Assembly: GCA_025617745.1 (NCBI GenBank)
Contig: CM046863.1
Coordinates: 9,784,935-9,848,934, forward strand
Length of the DNA: 64,000 nt
Origin: Heliocidaris erythrogramma
Taxonomy: Eukaryota; Echinodermata; Echinoidea; Camarodonta; Echinometridae
Reading direction: 5' to 3'
A program made the position numbers and the translations under genes. The notes beneath the pieces are model-generated. The model saw only the letters and a list, made by a program, of their open reading frames with translations, was not told the origin of the DNA and did not search any database. Positions 22,013 through 33,074 of this stretch are shown one piece after another (position 1 is the stretch's first letter; every line of letters begins with the position of its first letter).

Positions 22013-23114
22013 GATGTTACCGACTTCAACAAAGACTTCAGTATTCCTGCAAAAAGTATTAGTGTGAAAGCTTTGCTACAGCTCGTATCAGACCAAATAT
22101 GGAGAAATGATTTAATAAATAATTTAAGTACATGTATTTATTCATTAAACTTTCACATATTCATCAATATTTTGGTCAAATATAACATCAATAATCAGAA
22201 CAATGATAAGAGTAACACATGAAAACAGTACAGAACAATACCCATGTACAGTACTGCAAAGAAAGTTTGTTCATTGACAGGGTAAATAAATATATTTTAA
22301 AAAAATATATACTGAAAGGCTTAATACTCTGAACCCTCGTGAAATCACATTCATATCACGTAGTGAGTATATCATTCAAAACAAACAAGAACAAAACACT
22401 CATAAATGATCACCTACACATGCTCTTTCATCAGATTATGTACAAGTAGGTGATGAGAAAAAGAACCATTAAAAAGAATACATATATTGATGCACTATAT
22501 ATAAATATGCCTGATAATAAAGAATTTAAAGGTTAATGTTAATGTAAATTCTGTTTAGTATTCCATGAAACATACACATGTAGAAATACATAGGACATGC
22601 CAATTTATAAAATCAGGTTTTTGAGATAACTTTAAACACCGAAGGAAAGGCACATAGTAAGTAGTGGTCATAGCTTTTCAGGTTTTTAAACATGTAAGAT
22701 CTTTCCTTTACAGACCATTGCAAAGGAATAACTTTTCTTCAATGACCATTATAAAACTATGTTATCAATTAAAATATTGTAGAAATATAGTACTTATATG
22801 ATGTCTCTAAGCACTTTTTGCACTTAAAATTAACTGTTAAAACAGGTAATTTTTACCCCAGCAATCAGTTTCAAGTTTCCCAGGGAACATTTTCTACTCC
22901 CTGTGGAGCATTCAAGCTACATTTGAAGTTGCCATTTAACAGACAAGTGCATGCTTATCAGACCATGATGATATTCAAATCCAAATGGGTAACCATTTAA
23001 CACCTGGATGGAGAGAAGCAATGCGGATGAAATGCCTTGCTAAAAGAGATAAATGCCGTGTCCAAATTCAAACCCAGAATCTTCGTAACTCCAGTCGAGT
23101 GTATAAAATACTAG
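22013..23114. other. AT-rich intergenic sequence
   Basis: Nothing recognisable beyond short ORFs. Confidence 0.4.
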
Positions 23115-23150
23115 CCTACAATGGAAACACGTTATAGAGAGCTCCAAAAT
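23115..23150. mobile_element. Fragment of a CAGTGGAAC-family MITE end
   Basis: TACAATGGAAACACGTTATAGAGAGCTC matches only the left end of the family. Confidence 0.5.
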
Positions 23151-23429
23151 GAGATTGCATTCGATCTGTACACCGAATACCACACACAATAGACGACATA
23201 ACAACACGACATGCTACACAACAAATGGCAAAAAAAAACAGTGCACACCGCTCACGGGTCATGTCCGGAAGATAACGATATTTGATGATGAAAATGTTTG
23301 ATGATGAAAATATAGTGGAAAACATTTTTACAACAGTTACACTCCATAGTAATCAAAATGGTGGTCAAACGCCTTGACAACGACATTCTCGTATTGTGTG
23401 GCTTATACAAATGGTAGCAGGCAAGCAGA

Positions 23430-23700
23430 GGATCTGAGTGCACGATATTAACCATAAAAGAAATGATGCGGGAGAATACCCAGCACTTGTCAAGGAATTG
23501 TATTCACACAAAGACAAATTCTATAATTATTTTATAATGTCAGAGGATCAATTTCAATACATCCTCGACGTCATCAAGGACGACGACATAAGGAAACTCA
23601 ATACCAATTACAGGCCTGGGACTGAATCCTTCCAACGGAACGTCTTGCCTTGTCCATCAGGTTTGTATTCCTTTTGATTTTTGCTCGCTCACTAGGTGAG
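23430..23700 (+). pseudogene. Harbinger-type transposase N-terminal fragment
   Basis: The frame reads HDINHKRNDAGEYPALVKEL, then FYNYFIMSEDQFQYILDVIK and LNTNYRPG, the N-terminal helical part typical of HARBI1/Harbinger nucleases (usual text: FRMS..QFD.LL..I, then TN.R). A one-base shift near 23635 moves the conserved ERLALSIRF text into another frame. The DDE catalytic core is absent, so this is a fragment. The text continues into a donor-like AG|GTTTGT. Confidence 0.75.
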
Positions 23701-23758
23701 GGTGATGTGGCAATTTAAAAGTTATATTATTTTCAAACACTTTGACACTTTATTTGCA

Positions 23759-25168
23759 GGAAGAAGCAGCACAGTTTAGAAATAACCCAGACCTTGTTCC
23801 CCTTGTGGCCGAGACTGCTGAAGCTGTGGAAATACCAGATACCCAGTGCCCTATTGCACTAGCTGAAGACCAGATGGCCTACCTCCAGGAACAGTTGAGA
23901 ATTCTAAATGATGAGGACCCAGGTGGTGTCTTCAGTGATCAAGCATATCTTAATAGTCTTGCTGTTATGAAATACTTTAGTGGGGATGGGCTTGAGAGAG
24001 TTTTTATGCCTCTGCCCCATCAAAGAGTGGATGCAGTGAGTAGTCTTGGCAATGACGAGAAGGAGAAGTTATATGTACTTACTTAATGCCAGTACTGGAA
24101 TTTGTTTACGAAAAAAATAATATTATTCTGAATTTTTATGGAACGGAGGGAGAAAGGGACAAGATAAAAAGGGACACTCTTTATCTGGAAGGTTCTAGTA
24201 CTCTGAAGATGGCAGCAATACGTCACCGTGTAGAGATAAGATTGTCCCTGCCAACCAGGTCATGGGGCCTGACGGGGTTTTACAGCAGAAACTTTTTCTG
24301 CTAGATGTAATACCAAGGTTAGCTACCGTCGAAGGCTGTATCAAGTTTTTGGTCGAGAGGGGTCTCTTGGCCAGCAGTCACATCTGTGACGTCTGCAACG
24401 AGGCAGCCACACTGCAACCAGCGGAGAGAGTTGATGGCTACATCTGGCGATGCGGCAACGCATGCAGAAGGAAAAAGAGCATACGACATGGGACATGGGA
24501 GCTTTTTTACGAGATCCAAGCTATCCCTGGGGCAGCTGGCGTTGTTCATCTACCTTTGGTCTCACGACCTACCACTAGGATTCATCCAGGCAAAGACAGG
24601 CTGCAACGACCAAACTGCAACAACCTGGGCGAATTTCCTTAGAGATTTTTGCAGCCAGGTCATCCTCGCCAATGCAAGGCCTCTCGGGGGTTTCGATGAG
24701 AACGGCGAGCCGGTGATCGTCGAGATCTATGAGAGCAAGTACTTCCATCGAAAGTACCATCGTGGGGCCTATCGAGAGGGCCACTGGGTCTTTGGTGCTG
24801 TGGAGCGAGAGAGCGGGAGGTTCCGGATGCGCATCGTCGACCATCGAGATCGGGCAACACTGTAACTGATAACAGAGGAATGGTGCCTTCCCGGCACCCA
24901 TGTGATCAGCGATGGATGGGCAGCATATAACAACGTGGCAGTCCTCAATGGAGGCGTGTATCTAAACGACGTCGTGGTGCACGAGGATCAGTTCATGGAT
25001 CCAGACCAAGATTGGCTACATACCAACACAATAAAGGGGAAGTGGATGCACACCAAGAGAAAACTCCGACGACAGTGCGGCACCAATCGTCACCTTCTCC
25101 CCACGTACTTGGACGAGTTCATGTGGAGGAACGAAGTAGGCAGCAATAAATTTGGGGAGATCATGTAG
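23759..25168 (+). pseudogene. Merlin / IS1595-like (ISXO2-type) transposase, broken
   Basis: The part 23759-24080 is an acidic open frame of unknown role after an acceptor-like tttgcag. From about 24300 a zinc ribbon is clear (ICDVCNEA ... WRCGNACRRKKSIRHGTW). A frameshift near 24515 moves to the frame read from 24386, giving GFIQAKTGCNDQTATTW, VIVEIYESKYFHRKYHRG, GHWVFGAVERESGRF and, after one stop at 24863, HVISDGWAAY and LHTNTIKGKW, then YLDEFMWR. These are ISXO2/Merlin catalytic landmarks, with the first Asp replaced (VEIYES for VEIDES) and HTNxIEG altered to HTNTIKG. The copy is therefore inactive. Merlin elements cut and paste DNA; no TIRs were located. Confidence 0.85.
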
Positions 25169-25296
25169 GCAATCCGGCAATTCTACCCAGTTGGTTAAAG
25201 GTAAACAAGCACCCCAAAGACCACCTCAAGAAAAAAAAAACGAATTAAGTTTAACTTAATTAATCAATTATTTGTAAACTTCTTTATGTTCTTGTG

Positions 25297-25458
25297 ATGG
25301 AGGAGGAGGAGGCTGCAGTTGAACAGGAGGAGGAGAAGGTGGATACAGTTGAACAGGAGATAAAGGAGAAGGCGGCAGCTGGTGAGCAGGGGGAAGAGGA
25401 GGATAGGGCGGTAGAGGAGAGTGAAGTGGGCAAGAATGAGGAGGGTGAGGATGAGTAG
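25297..25458 (+). CDS. Short acidic Glu-rich ORF
   Basis: A 53-codon frame rich in Glu and Gly starts at ATG 25297 and stops at TAG 25456, with further open frame and one more TAG beyond. It is low-complexity; whether it is expressed is doubtful. It may be the acidic N-terminal part of the protein whose BEN-like part follows in another frame. Confidence 0.25.
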   Translation: MEEEEAAVEQEEEKVDTVEQEIKEKAAAGEQGEEEDRAVEESEVGKNEEGEDE

Positions 25459-25599
25459 GACGATATCTAGGACGATATCGAAGACGAGGAGCCGATTGCG
25501 GGACCATTGCTAGTAGAGCTTAGGGCAATTAAAAGCCTACTTGTAAGAGTAGTGGATAGTTTGGAAGGCCGGAATTCCAGTAAGAGAGGGTCTGTTGTA

Positions 25600-25745
25600 G
25601 GTGAAGGGGTTCGGGGGAATGGGGAGGTTAGGAGGGATGAGGGTGGGGGAGGTTAGGAGGGTGGGGGGAGGTTAGGAGGGAGGAGGGTGGGGGTGACGGA
25701 GGGTTAGAGGGCGAGGGTTCAGGTGGGGTTCACTTCGGGGGGGAG
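25600..25745. repeat. G-rich minisatellite (GGGGAGGTTAGGAGGG)
   Basis: Several imperfect copies of ggggaggttaggagggatgagggt lie here; the same tract reappears at 26772-26850 in the duplicated block. Confidence 0.85.
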
Positions 25746-25752
25746 GCTAGGG

Positions 25753-26063
25753 ACCTAACAAGGGAGGAATTGATCTTGATGAGAAGTAAATCGAGTAGTA
25801 TGAGTGTATTCGCACGAGAGGTCCTTAAATACTATATTCCTGAAGAGGAGCTCATGAAATCTAATTGTTCAGGTAAATCCAACAAATTATCAAAGAGGAA
25901 AGACGTTAAAGCAATCAATCCCGTCGTCCTCTCCAGGTGCATGGACATCGCCTGCAATATGTATGGTGTCCATGCACAGGAGAGGACGAAGGCATTTGCA
26001 ACAATTAGCCGCGCAGTTGACACCTACTGCAGGAACATGTTCAGACAAAAAAAGAATGATTAG
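25753..26063 (+). pseudogene. BEN-like domain, first copy
   Basis: The frame gives VFAREVLKYYIPEEELMKSN, then SGK...LSKRKDVKAINPVV and CMDIACNMYGV, which fits the helical BEN domain pattern (FS.EEL..SN..GK ... L....V..I). BEN domains bind DNA or chromatin and occur in host regulators and some transposons. The frame ends in RQKKND. A second copy at 26881-27150 is almost identical, so the pair arose by recent duplication. Neighbouring piggyBac pieces suggest element origin. Confidence 0.6.
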
Positions 26064-26159
26064 ATGAATACTTACAGAAATCAGTCAAAATTTTCAAGTA
26101 CAATCTTGAGTACTTTGTTTTTTCAAACTTTTTAGCCCTACATTTTACAGCTCATTGAA

Positions 26160-26770
26160 ATAGTGAGGAACGTAGTCCAGAATGTTATGAGGTTCATGAA
26201 ATAGATGAAGTGGAGGACAGGACCTATGCTATGTCTTCAGTCTAAATAAAAAGTTTCTCTACATTAAAGGACAAAAGTGCAGATTGATGAATTTACAATA
26301 AGCAATTGCCTTTACTAATCAGCCATTTGATATTGTTCAATATTTAAAAGCCAAGAAAATGGATATGTTGAATCAATGAACCAGCCAAGAAGAATATGAA
26401 GCCGACATTTTAGATGCGGCAGAAAAGAATGATGGATTCAACGACATACAACCAAGTAGTGGGACAGGTCACCATATCTTTATGGGCAATCTCTTCAGCT
26501 CTCAAGCCCTGTTTGCAGAGTTATGGGAGAACTCCACTGGGGCATGTGGTACATTTAAGATCAATCGTAGAAAATGGCCTAACACCATCAAGCATACACA
26601 ACTAGGAAGAGGAGATTTACCTGTGTACTTCATATCCTAGGTGGACAAAAAGCATGTAAACCTCGTCCCATCTTTGCATAGCACTGGAATGATGGACAAA
26701 CGGATTAGTGGCAAGCCGGGAATTGTCACCATCAAAAAACTTAAGCCATAGATCAATACAACATGTTCAT
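26160..26770 (+). pseudogene. piggyBac transposase C-terminal fragment, first copy
   Basis: In one frame near 26400-26640 the text HHIFMGNLFSSQALFAELWE, ACGTFKINRRKWP and LGRGDLP is followed after a stop by DKKHVNLVPSLHS and IVTIKKLKP. This is the piggyBac order 'DNFYSS..L', 'GT.R.NRK..P', 'G......DKK', 'KP...YN'. The usual DN is GN here, so the third catalytic Asp is lost. Confidence 0.7.
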
Positions 26771-26771
26771 T

Positions 26772-27375
26772 GGGGGGGGAGGTTAGGAGGGAGGAGGGTG
26801 GGGGTGACGAAGGGTTAGAGGGCAAGGGTGAGGGTTCAGGTGGGGTTCACTTCGGGCCTATTGTAATATTTCTCCGGGGGGAGAAATTGATCTTGATGAG
26901 AAGTAAATCGAGTAGTATGCATGTATTCGCGCGAGAGGTCCTTAAATACTATATTCCTGAAGAGGAGCTCATGAAATCTAATTGTTCAGGTAAATCCAAC
27001 AAATTATCTAAGAGGAAAGACGTAAAAAAAATCAATCCCGTCGTCCTCTCCAGGTGCATGGACATCGCCTGCAATATGTATGGTGTCCATGCACAGGAGA
27101 GGACGAAGGCATTTGCAACAATTAGCCGCGCAATTGACATGATTGGCTATGTCTTCAGTCTAAATAAAAAGTTTTTCTACATTAAAGGACAAAAGTGCAG
27201 ATTTGTAGAGGAAGTAAAAAAGCGTGTAAACCCTGTCACATCTTTGCCGAGCATCCAAATGATGGACAAGCAGGTTCGGCGTAAGAGGGAAACTGTCACC
27301 ATCCAAAAACCTCAAGCAACTGACCAATACAACATGTTCAAGGGAGGAGTTGCTGAGAGTAAGTTTCCTTTTCCA
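26772..27375 (+). pseudogene. Second copy of the BEN-like domain fused to piggyBac remnant
   Basis: A 203-codon frame (26770-27381) begins in the G-rich minisatellite, repeats the BEN-like text (VFAREVLKYYIPEEELMKSN, CMDIACNMYGVHAQERTKAF) and then runs into GYVFSLNKKFFYIKGQKC and piggyBac-like VNPVTSLPSIQMMDKQVRR and TVTIQKPQATDQYNMFKGG. Sequence from 26235 to 26770 aligns with 27150-27345, showing the tandem relation of the two blocks. Whether the open frame is translated is unknown. Confidence 0.6.
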
Positions 27376-27739
27376 TGGTAACAGAAATAGGAAAAATAAA
27401 CATACAATTTTGGAGACACCACCAACTACCCCAAATACACCCCAAAACAGTTTCCGATGTGGTGTATGCACCCCCTAGATATAATTGTAGGCATGTCATC
27501 ACGCATTATAAAATGTAGAGTGTGCTTGCCTTCCCACAACTTTCAGAGCACAGCATAACCCTGTGTGGGAAGAAGGATACCGTAACTGTAAACAAGACCA
27601 AACGGCAGAAGACTGTATTAACTGAATTTACCGCTCCACCAGCATCGAGGAATGCAGTGCAGTCCACAGGCAATCCAAATTCATCAAGCCTTTGGACTAT
27701 GGTATCAATGCACTTTGGGAACGAAATGTACATAGATGC

Positions 27740-27995
27740 TACAAATTCCCTTTGGATGCAATCAGTGGCATATCATCCAAACCTTTATTGTTTTGTATAC
27801 ATATTTTATACATTTTTATTTGTTGTCTATATAATTTTCGCAATATTTTTAGGGAACTATGATTGAAGAAGGCCCAAGGGCTTTATTTATGTAGTTCCCC
27901 ATTTCATTTTCTAATTTTGTTTGACATATTTTGTATTTGTTTTGAATGTACTTTTTAATTGAAAATGACATAAATTGAATTGAATTGAATACAGG
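27740..27995 (+). mobile_element. LINE 3' end with (AATTG)n tail
   Basis: A hairpin (gaaggcccaagggctttatttatgtagttccc region) is followed by aattgaattgaattgaatac, the pentamer tail typical of CR1/L2-like elements. The reverse complement of a similar tail starts at 39415. Confidence 0.6.
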
Positions 27996-28389
27996 TCAGC
28001 TAACACTGCTTTCACCCCTTTCCAAGACATACCATGCATGGAGCTTAAGCCACTTACGAGTTGACGAATACCTTAAACCTAACCCTGGCCTAACCCACAA
28101 TTTGCCGTCGGATGGAGAAGACCAACAGTGGTGGGTACTCAGTGGACATGAATGTCATTTTAAAGATTTTTCACGAGTATGCAAATTTAGTCACATTTCA
28201 TGCTGTCGCCAACAATGAAAGTTCTTAATTAATATCCGGAACATCATGGGATTCAAACCCATCCGACATTGCAAATTCAAATGGTTATTTTTGGATGTAA
28301 TCAGTGGCGGATATAAGGGGGGGCAGAAATTAATGTGAGATTTCTTATATTCCAAGGTTGGCTTCTAATTATTTTCTTTTGTTGTGATA

Positions 28390-30204
28390 GGCCTCAACTG
28401 GACTGATGACCCAAAGCAGTGACCGCAGCTGTTTGACTTTACGGGATCACTAGGTGTCAACCCAGAGTGTGGATTGAATGAACAGTCCTCACCACTCGAC
28501 TGTTTCTTCAAATTTGTGTCACCAAGTACCTTTGAAGATATCGCAGAGGAAAGCAAGAAGTACGCAAGATCTGTGTTAGCTGTCAATCCACGATTTTGGT
28601 ATGAACTTTTTTCACGGTCATGTCATATCTAGCATATAAAACAACAATCGACTTTGAGACCTCACCCATCACTGGTACATTTTTAATGAATGAATAAATA
28701 GGTATTTTGCCTATTGCAATTCCTACATGATGTGTGTTTGCGTACATAACTGTAGGACATGAAGAGGCATAAGCGCAAATTATTTTTAAAAAAGAGCAAG
28801 AATTTTTTTTTTCATTAATCATTTGATTACTCGTGTCTAAAATTGGTCATACATGACACGATGGGATTGCTGTATGACATTTACGTAGGGCTACAAATTC
28901 AGTCGCCAAAATGTAGGACATCGAGTGATGCACACAAACCATATTTTTGAAAGTCACAAAATCATGACCATACAAGGTTATTTCATCAACGTAACAATGT
29001 ATCTAAACATTAACAGCTGAACATGCCTGCAATCCACCTGTACTGGTCAACACGTCGCATACTACTCACACCATTCTTCGGATTAACCATGGTAAGAGAT
29101 TGCTTCATCCTACTTCTCCGTTTCCTTCACTTCAATGATAGTTCAACCGTAAAACCTCAGGACGATCTTGAATTTGATCCCCTTCACAAACTCTGTCCCT
29201 TCTATGATAAAGTCACCACTGCTTTCCACACGGTATTCACTCCATTTCGATCAATTTCCATTGACGAGGCTCTCATCCGTTTTTTATGGTCGCCTAATCT
29301 TCAAGACCTACAATCCCTGCAAGCCTGCCAAATATGGGATGAAAGCCTACAAGATTTGTGACACATCCGGCTACACATGGAAGTTTAGGCTCTATACTGG
29401 ACGCACTGGTGGGGAAACCATCCTGGAACTTATTATTTCGATGATGACGGGTCTTCTCGACAAAGGATATCATTTGTTTATGGATAATTGGTACTTATCC
29501 CCATCACTTTTCTTAGCGTTATTTAGGAGGAGAACCCATGCTTGTGGAACAGTCCGGATGAACAGAGTGAATATGGAAGGGCTAGAGAGACGTCACAATG
29601 CTTTCAACGATGCACACCGATCAGTTTGACCTTACCGGGAAGAAAGACCGTGGAACTGGAGAGGACATCAGAAAGCCCAAATATGTCCTGGACTACAAAC
29701 GGTATATGGATATATGAAAGGTATCGATTTGTCCGATTACCTGATCGGCAGATATGCTGATTTGCGCAAATCGTTAAAGTGGTACAGAAAGTTTCACGTT
29801 TCACCTAAATGTTTGAGTCACTAATGCTTACATTGTCTTCTGTTATGTGACAAGGAAGAAGATCACGCACCTGAACTTTGTTTTAGACCTTATTGAACAG
29901 CTCATTGCGCATGGAGGCATGTTGGCTCAAGACGGACCAAGAACCAGGGAGGGGGGGAAGAAACGTCACGAGGCTTGAATATCCGAATTCAATGCATTGG
30001 CCCAGCTTCATACCGGTGACTATGCAAAAGGAAAATCCAACTCTACCATGTGTTGTTTGTAAGCCACCTCCATTGGGAAGAAAGGAGAACGGAGAGCATG
30101 TCAAACGTCCAGAGACTCGGTATATGTGTAAGAGGTGTGATGTTCCTCTACATCCATCGTGCTTTGAGGCATACCACACAAAGCGGGATTACCATACTCG
30201 ATAG
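28390..30204 (+). pseudogene. piggyBac (PGBD4-like) transposase pseudogene
   Basis: The N-terminal part at 28430-28600 reads FTGSLGVNP and SPLDCFFKFVSPSTFEDIA. A second block from 29023 gives AIHLYWSTRRILLTPFFGLT, RFLHFND, and SISIDEALIRF (catalytic Asp). A frameshift near 29283 leads to KAYKICDTSGYTWKFRLYTG, LFMDNWYLSPSLF (catalytic DN) and ACGTVRMNR. Further on, KPKYVLDYKRYMD precedes a stop, and an ORF at 29893-30204 ends with the cysteine-rich finger CVVCKPPP ... YMCKRCDVPLHPSCFEAYH. All major domains of a full-length piggyBac are present but broken by at least three shifts or stops, and 28600-29020 looks like inserted non-coding sequence. Confidence 0.88.
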
Positions 30205-30332
30205 TAGCTTTGGCAAAGATTTGCATGAATATTTGACATTCAACATACAAATCTCATAGATGCATAATGACCGTTTTTTCCCTAGCAATTCAAATTTTAA
30301 AATTTGAATTAATAATAATAGACATTGGATCT

Positions 30333-30412
30333 GGGGCCGTTTGTTAGAAAAGTTTCAGACATTCGTGTGCCCCCCCCCCCCCCTTTAAAAAATCCTGGAT
30401 CCACCCCTGAAT
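30333..30412. mobile_element. Poly-C element of the GGATCC(A/G)CCCCTG family
   Basis: Contains aagtttcagacattcgtgtg, a C tract and aatcctggatccacccctg, matching copies near 40.4 kb and 2.05 kb. Confidence 0.65.
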
Positions 30413-31116
30413 GTAATTATAGTAGCTTGCGTGAAGCTGAGGTAATAGTTAGTTTACACAGCATTTAGAGACATCAGTAAAGTGCTACACACCAAAAAAA
30501 AACACTATTCTACTATCAGTATTAGTAATATTAACATTTTGTCTTTCTCCTGCTCAAACATGCAATGCTAACGGTTGGCTTTGCTCTTTTAGCCAGATAA
30601 ATACCCCATTTAATTTATCTTAAGGCCCCATACATTCTTTACATTCAGAAGCCTGACAAAGACACGTACAGAGTGTTGTCAGAGCCTGAAAACTAACCCT
30701 AAAAAAATAGTTTCAAATTATAGTTTATTGCTCACAGATAGTAAAGTCTACATCAATAAACCTCCTATTACATCTTGCTATATTTCTCCTTGGTTTCACC
30801 CAAACCTGATACTTCCCCGACTTCGACCGAGTTGAGTTTCCAGCTGTACGGCTTGTAACCTATCTTAACCTCTGACCCTGCCTCCTTTGCTTTGAGTAGC
30901 TCCTCCACTTGTGCTGCCTTCTCCCTTTCGAGGAATGGAACGGTCCATCTGCAATGTTAATGCAATCAATATATAGTTACCCTCAAAGGCTTCTTCAAAG
31001 ATGTCGCAGTAAACCACCTAAAAAAAAAGTAGTTGTTTTTTGTAATACTATGTCAAATGATCACAAAAATTGCCTCATGAAAGCTTAGTAATTGCATTAT
31101 ATAGTTGTAAATACTA

Positions 31117-31266
31117 TACCTGGGGAGCGTTTCATCAAACGTTTTGTCAGTGATTTTTAATGACAAATTTGCTCTCAGCCAATCAGATGCAAGGATTTCA
31201 GTAGCTTATAACAGTTGTCGGTAAAAATCACTGACAAAAACGCTTGATGAAACGCTCCCCAGGTAT
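31117..31266. mobile_element. Palindromic element, second copy of the CTCAGCCAATCAGATGCAAG family
   Basis: ATACCTGGGGAGCG at the left is perfectly inverted at the right (CGCTCCCCAGGTAT). The core equals that at 21873. It sits in the last intron of the DUF547 gene. Confidence 0.9.
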
Positions 31267-31299
31267 ACTGTAATCCTCCAGATTCATTCAAAAGCAGAC

Positions 31300-31440
31300 T
31301 AAAAACTTACTTGTTCATTATTATTACATTCTTCTCTTGTCTTTCTGCTCTTTTCTTTATCCTACACTGCGCCTAGAGCACTCTACAGAGTGGCATTTGT
31401 TGCATTATAAATCATATCTATTATTATTATATAAAATCAT
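31300..31440 (+). mobile_element. SINE-like 3' end with (ATT)n tail
   Basis: The block actgcgcctagagcactctacagagtggcatttgttgcattataaatcat followed by attattattat resembles the tail of tRNA-derived SINEs of invertebrates; assigned from general look only. Confidence 0.4.
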
Positions 31441-32740
31441 ACATGATAAATACTATGTCCTATAAATCTAAGCCATATATTGAAATGGTTGAGGGCACAA
31501 ACAACCCTCTATCATAAACCAACAACATACCTCACAACTTCCATGTCTGTTTCAGCAGCATCGCTACCATACCACTTTAATAGTGATGGCAAATTGATCT
31601 ACGCATACAAAACAGAGAGAAAATAAAAACAGGAAACACAAAAATAAGTGGCTATCTAGATACCAACATTAGTGCAGTGCAGTGAAAAAAAAGAAAAAAA
31701 AAACCTGTGATTTTTTTTGAATTCCTGTGAAGTTTTAGTGAAAAAGGTGTAAGAGATTATGTTTTTCTGTTCAAAAAGGGGTAGTAAATAACTTTAAAAG
31801 ATATAAAATAGTCATTGTTATGCTGGTGGCAATTGGTAGTAAACAGTGGCTGTCCTTTTTGTTATCCCCCCCCCCCCCCCCATTGATAATGAGATCCTGG
31901 AGATTAACAGCAGAAAACTCCTTTCTGGGCCAGGGGCACAGGAAGTCTGCTATTGTGAAGGGCAAATAAAATACAGGCGTAGCAAAAATCTAAATATACA
32001 CACTGGAGCCAAGAGAAATTTGGCTCTGAAAGCCTAAATCATAGAATTCTTGAAAAAAGATAATAAAATAGATGTGGGGAAAAAATGAAAATCATGGAAG
32101 GGCAAATGTCACTTTTCCCCTAATACCCAAGTTACATCAACGAAACCCGCCAACTGGACCGACAACAGACAAACAAAACATTAGATTATAAATCCCAATG
32201 AAAAAGAATAGTCAATTTGAATTGGTGTGGAGTCGGTTGGCAGTGTGACTACGGTAATTAAAGACACACACAAAACTTCTGGGGACTATGTAACTCTTGT
32301 ATACTGTAACAAGGTAATAAATATGGACACAACTACAGACAAATTACCTGTTAGAGTCAGTATCCACAGTGATCTCTTGATCAAGTAGTTCTTTGAAGCC
32401 ATCTGTAAGGCTCTCTCAAGGTTCTGCTCTGTGTATACACCGATAGGTGGACAGGACTTGGAAAGAAAAGGAAAGACACAGATATGGATTCAAGATCACA
32501 TCCACTATAAGTTTGGTCAGATTTGTTTCATTTTAGATGATTAATCTAGTATACAACTTCTAAGCTGCAGTGATGAAGTTTTTTCTCTTTTATTTGGTTG
32601 CACGTAGTGCTCAGAAGCTCAGGTGACAACCATTCTGCATTCATTTCCCAAGACTGACATACGGTAACGTAGGGACGAAAAAGCTTTGTCTTGCCCATTC
32701 AGGATTTGATGAGAAAACAAATGTTCCAGGGAAACAATTA

Positions 32741-33074
32741 CAGTGAAACTTGCTATAAAAAGCTCTGATATAACAAGAATTCCTGACATAACAAGGTCAT
32801 TTTGCTGCTCCCTGGGTGGTATTCTGAGATATATTTTATCTTGATTTTAATTGTCATAACAAAATGTATGCATCAATGGTAAATGACCATGCAAAAGTGG
32901 CTGCGTATGCGGAATTCCAAATTTGTTATGACAAAATCTTTTCACTAAAATCAAGATAAAAAAAATTCTCAGAATACCACCCCTGGTCTTTATGTTCATT
33001 TTTTTTCCCCACCCTGATATAACAAATAAATTTTAATTGTCCCCAATGGTCCTCATTATAGTGTGTTTCCACTG
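32741..33074. mobile_element. CAGTGGAAC-family MITE interrupted by another MITE
   Basis: The left end CAGTGAAACTTGCTATAAAA and right end CATTATAGTGTGTTTCCACTG are both flanked by TA. Inside, 32816-32980 is a second element. The outer element's right end lies 6-8 bases from the 5' splice site of DUF547 exon 4. Confidence 0.85.
32816..32980. mobile_element. Nested 165-bp palindromic MITE with 6-bp target duplication
   Basis: Ends GTGGTATTCTGAGA and TCTCAGAATACCAC are inverted, extended by tttatcttgattttaattg and its complement. CCCTGG occurs immediately before (32810-32815) and after (32981-32986), a clear target-site duplication. Confidence 0.92.

Noticed and set aside
25268..25507. Pro-rich - strand ORF
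   Set aside because: Antisense of a Glu/Gly-rich purine tract; low complexity.
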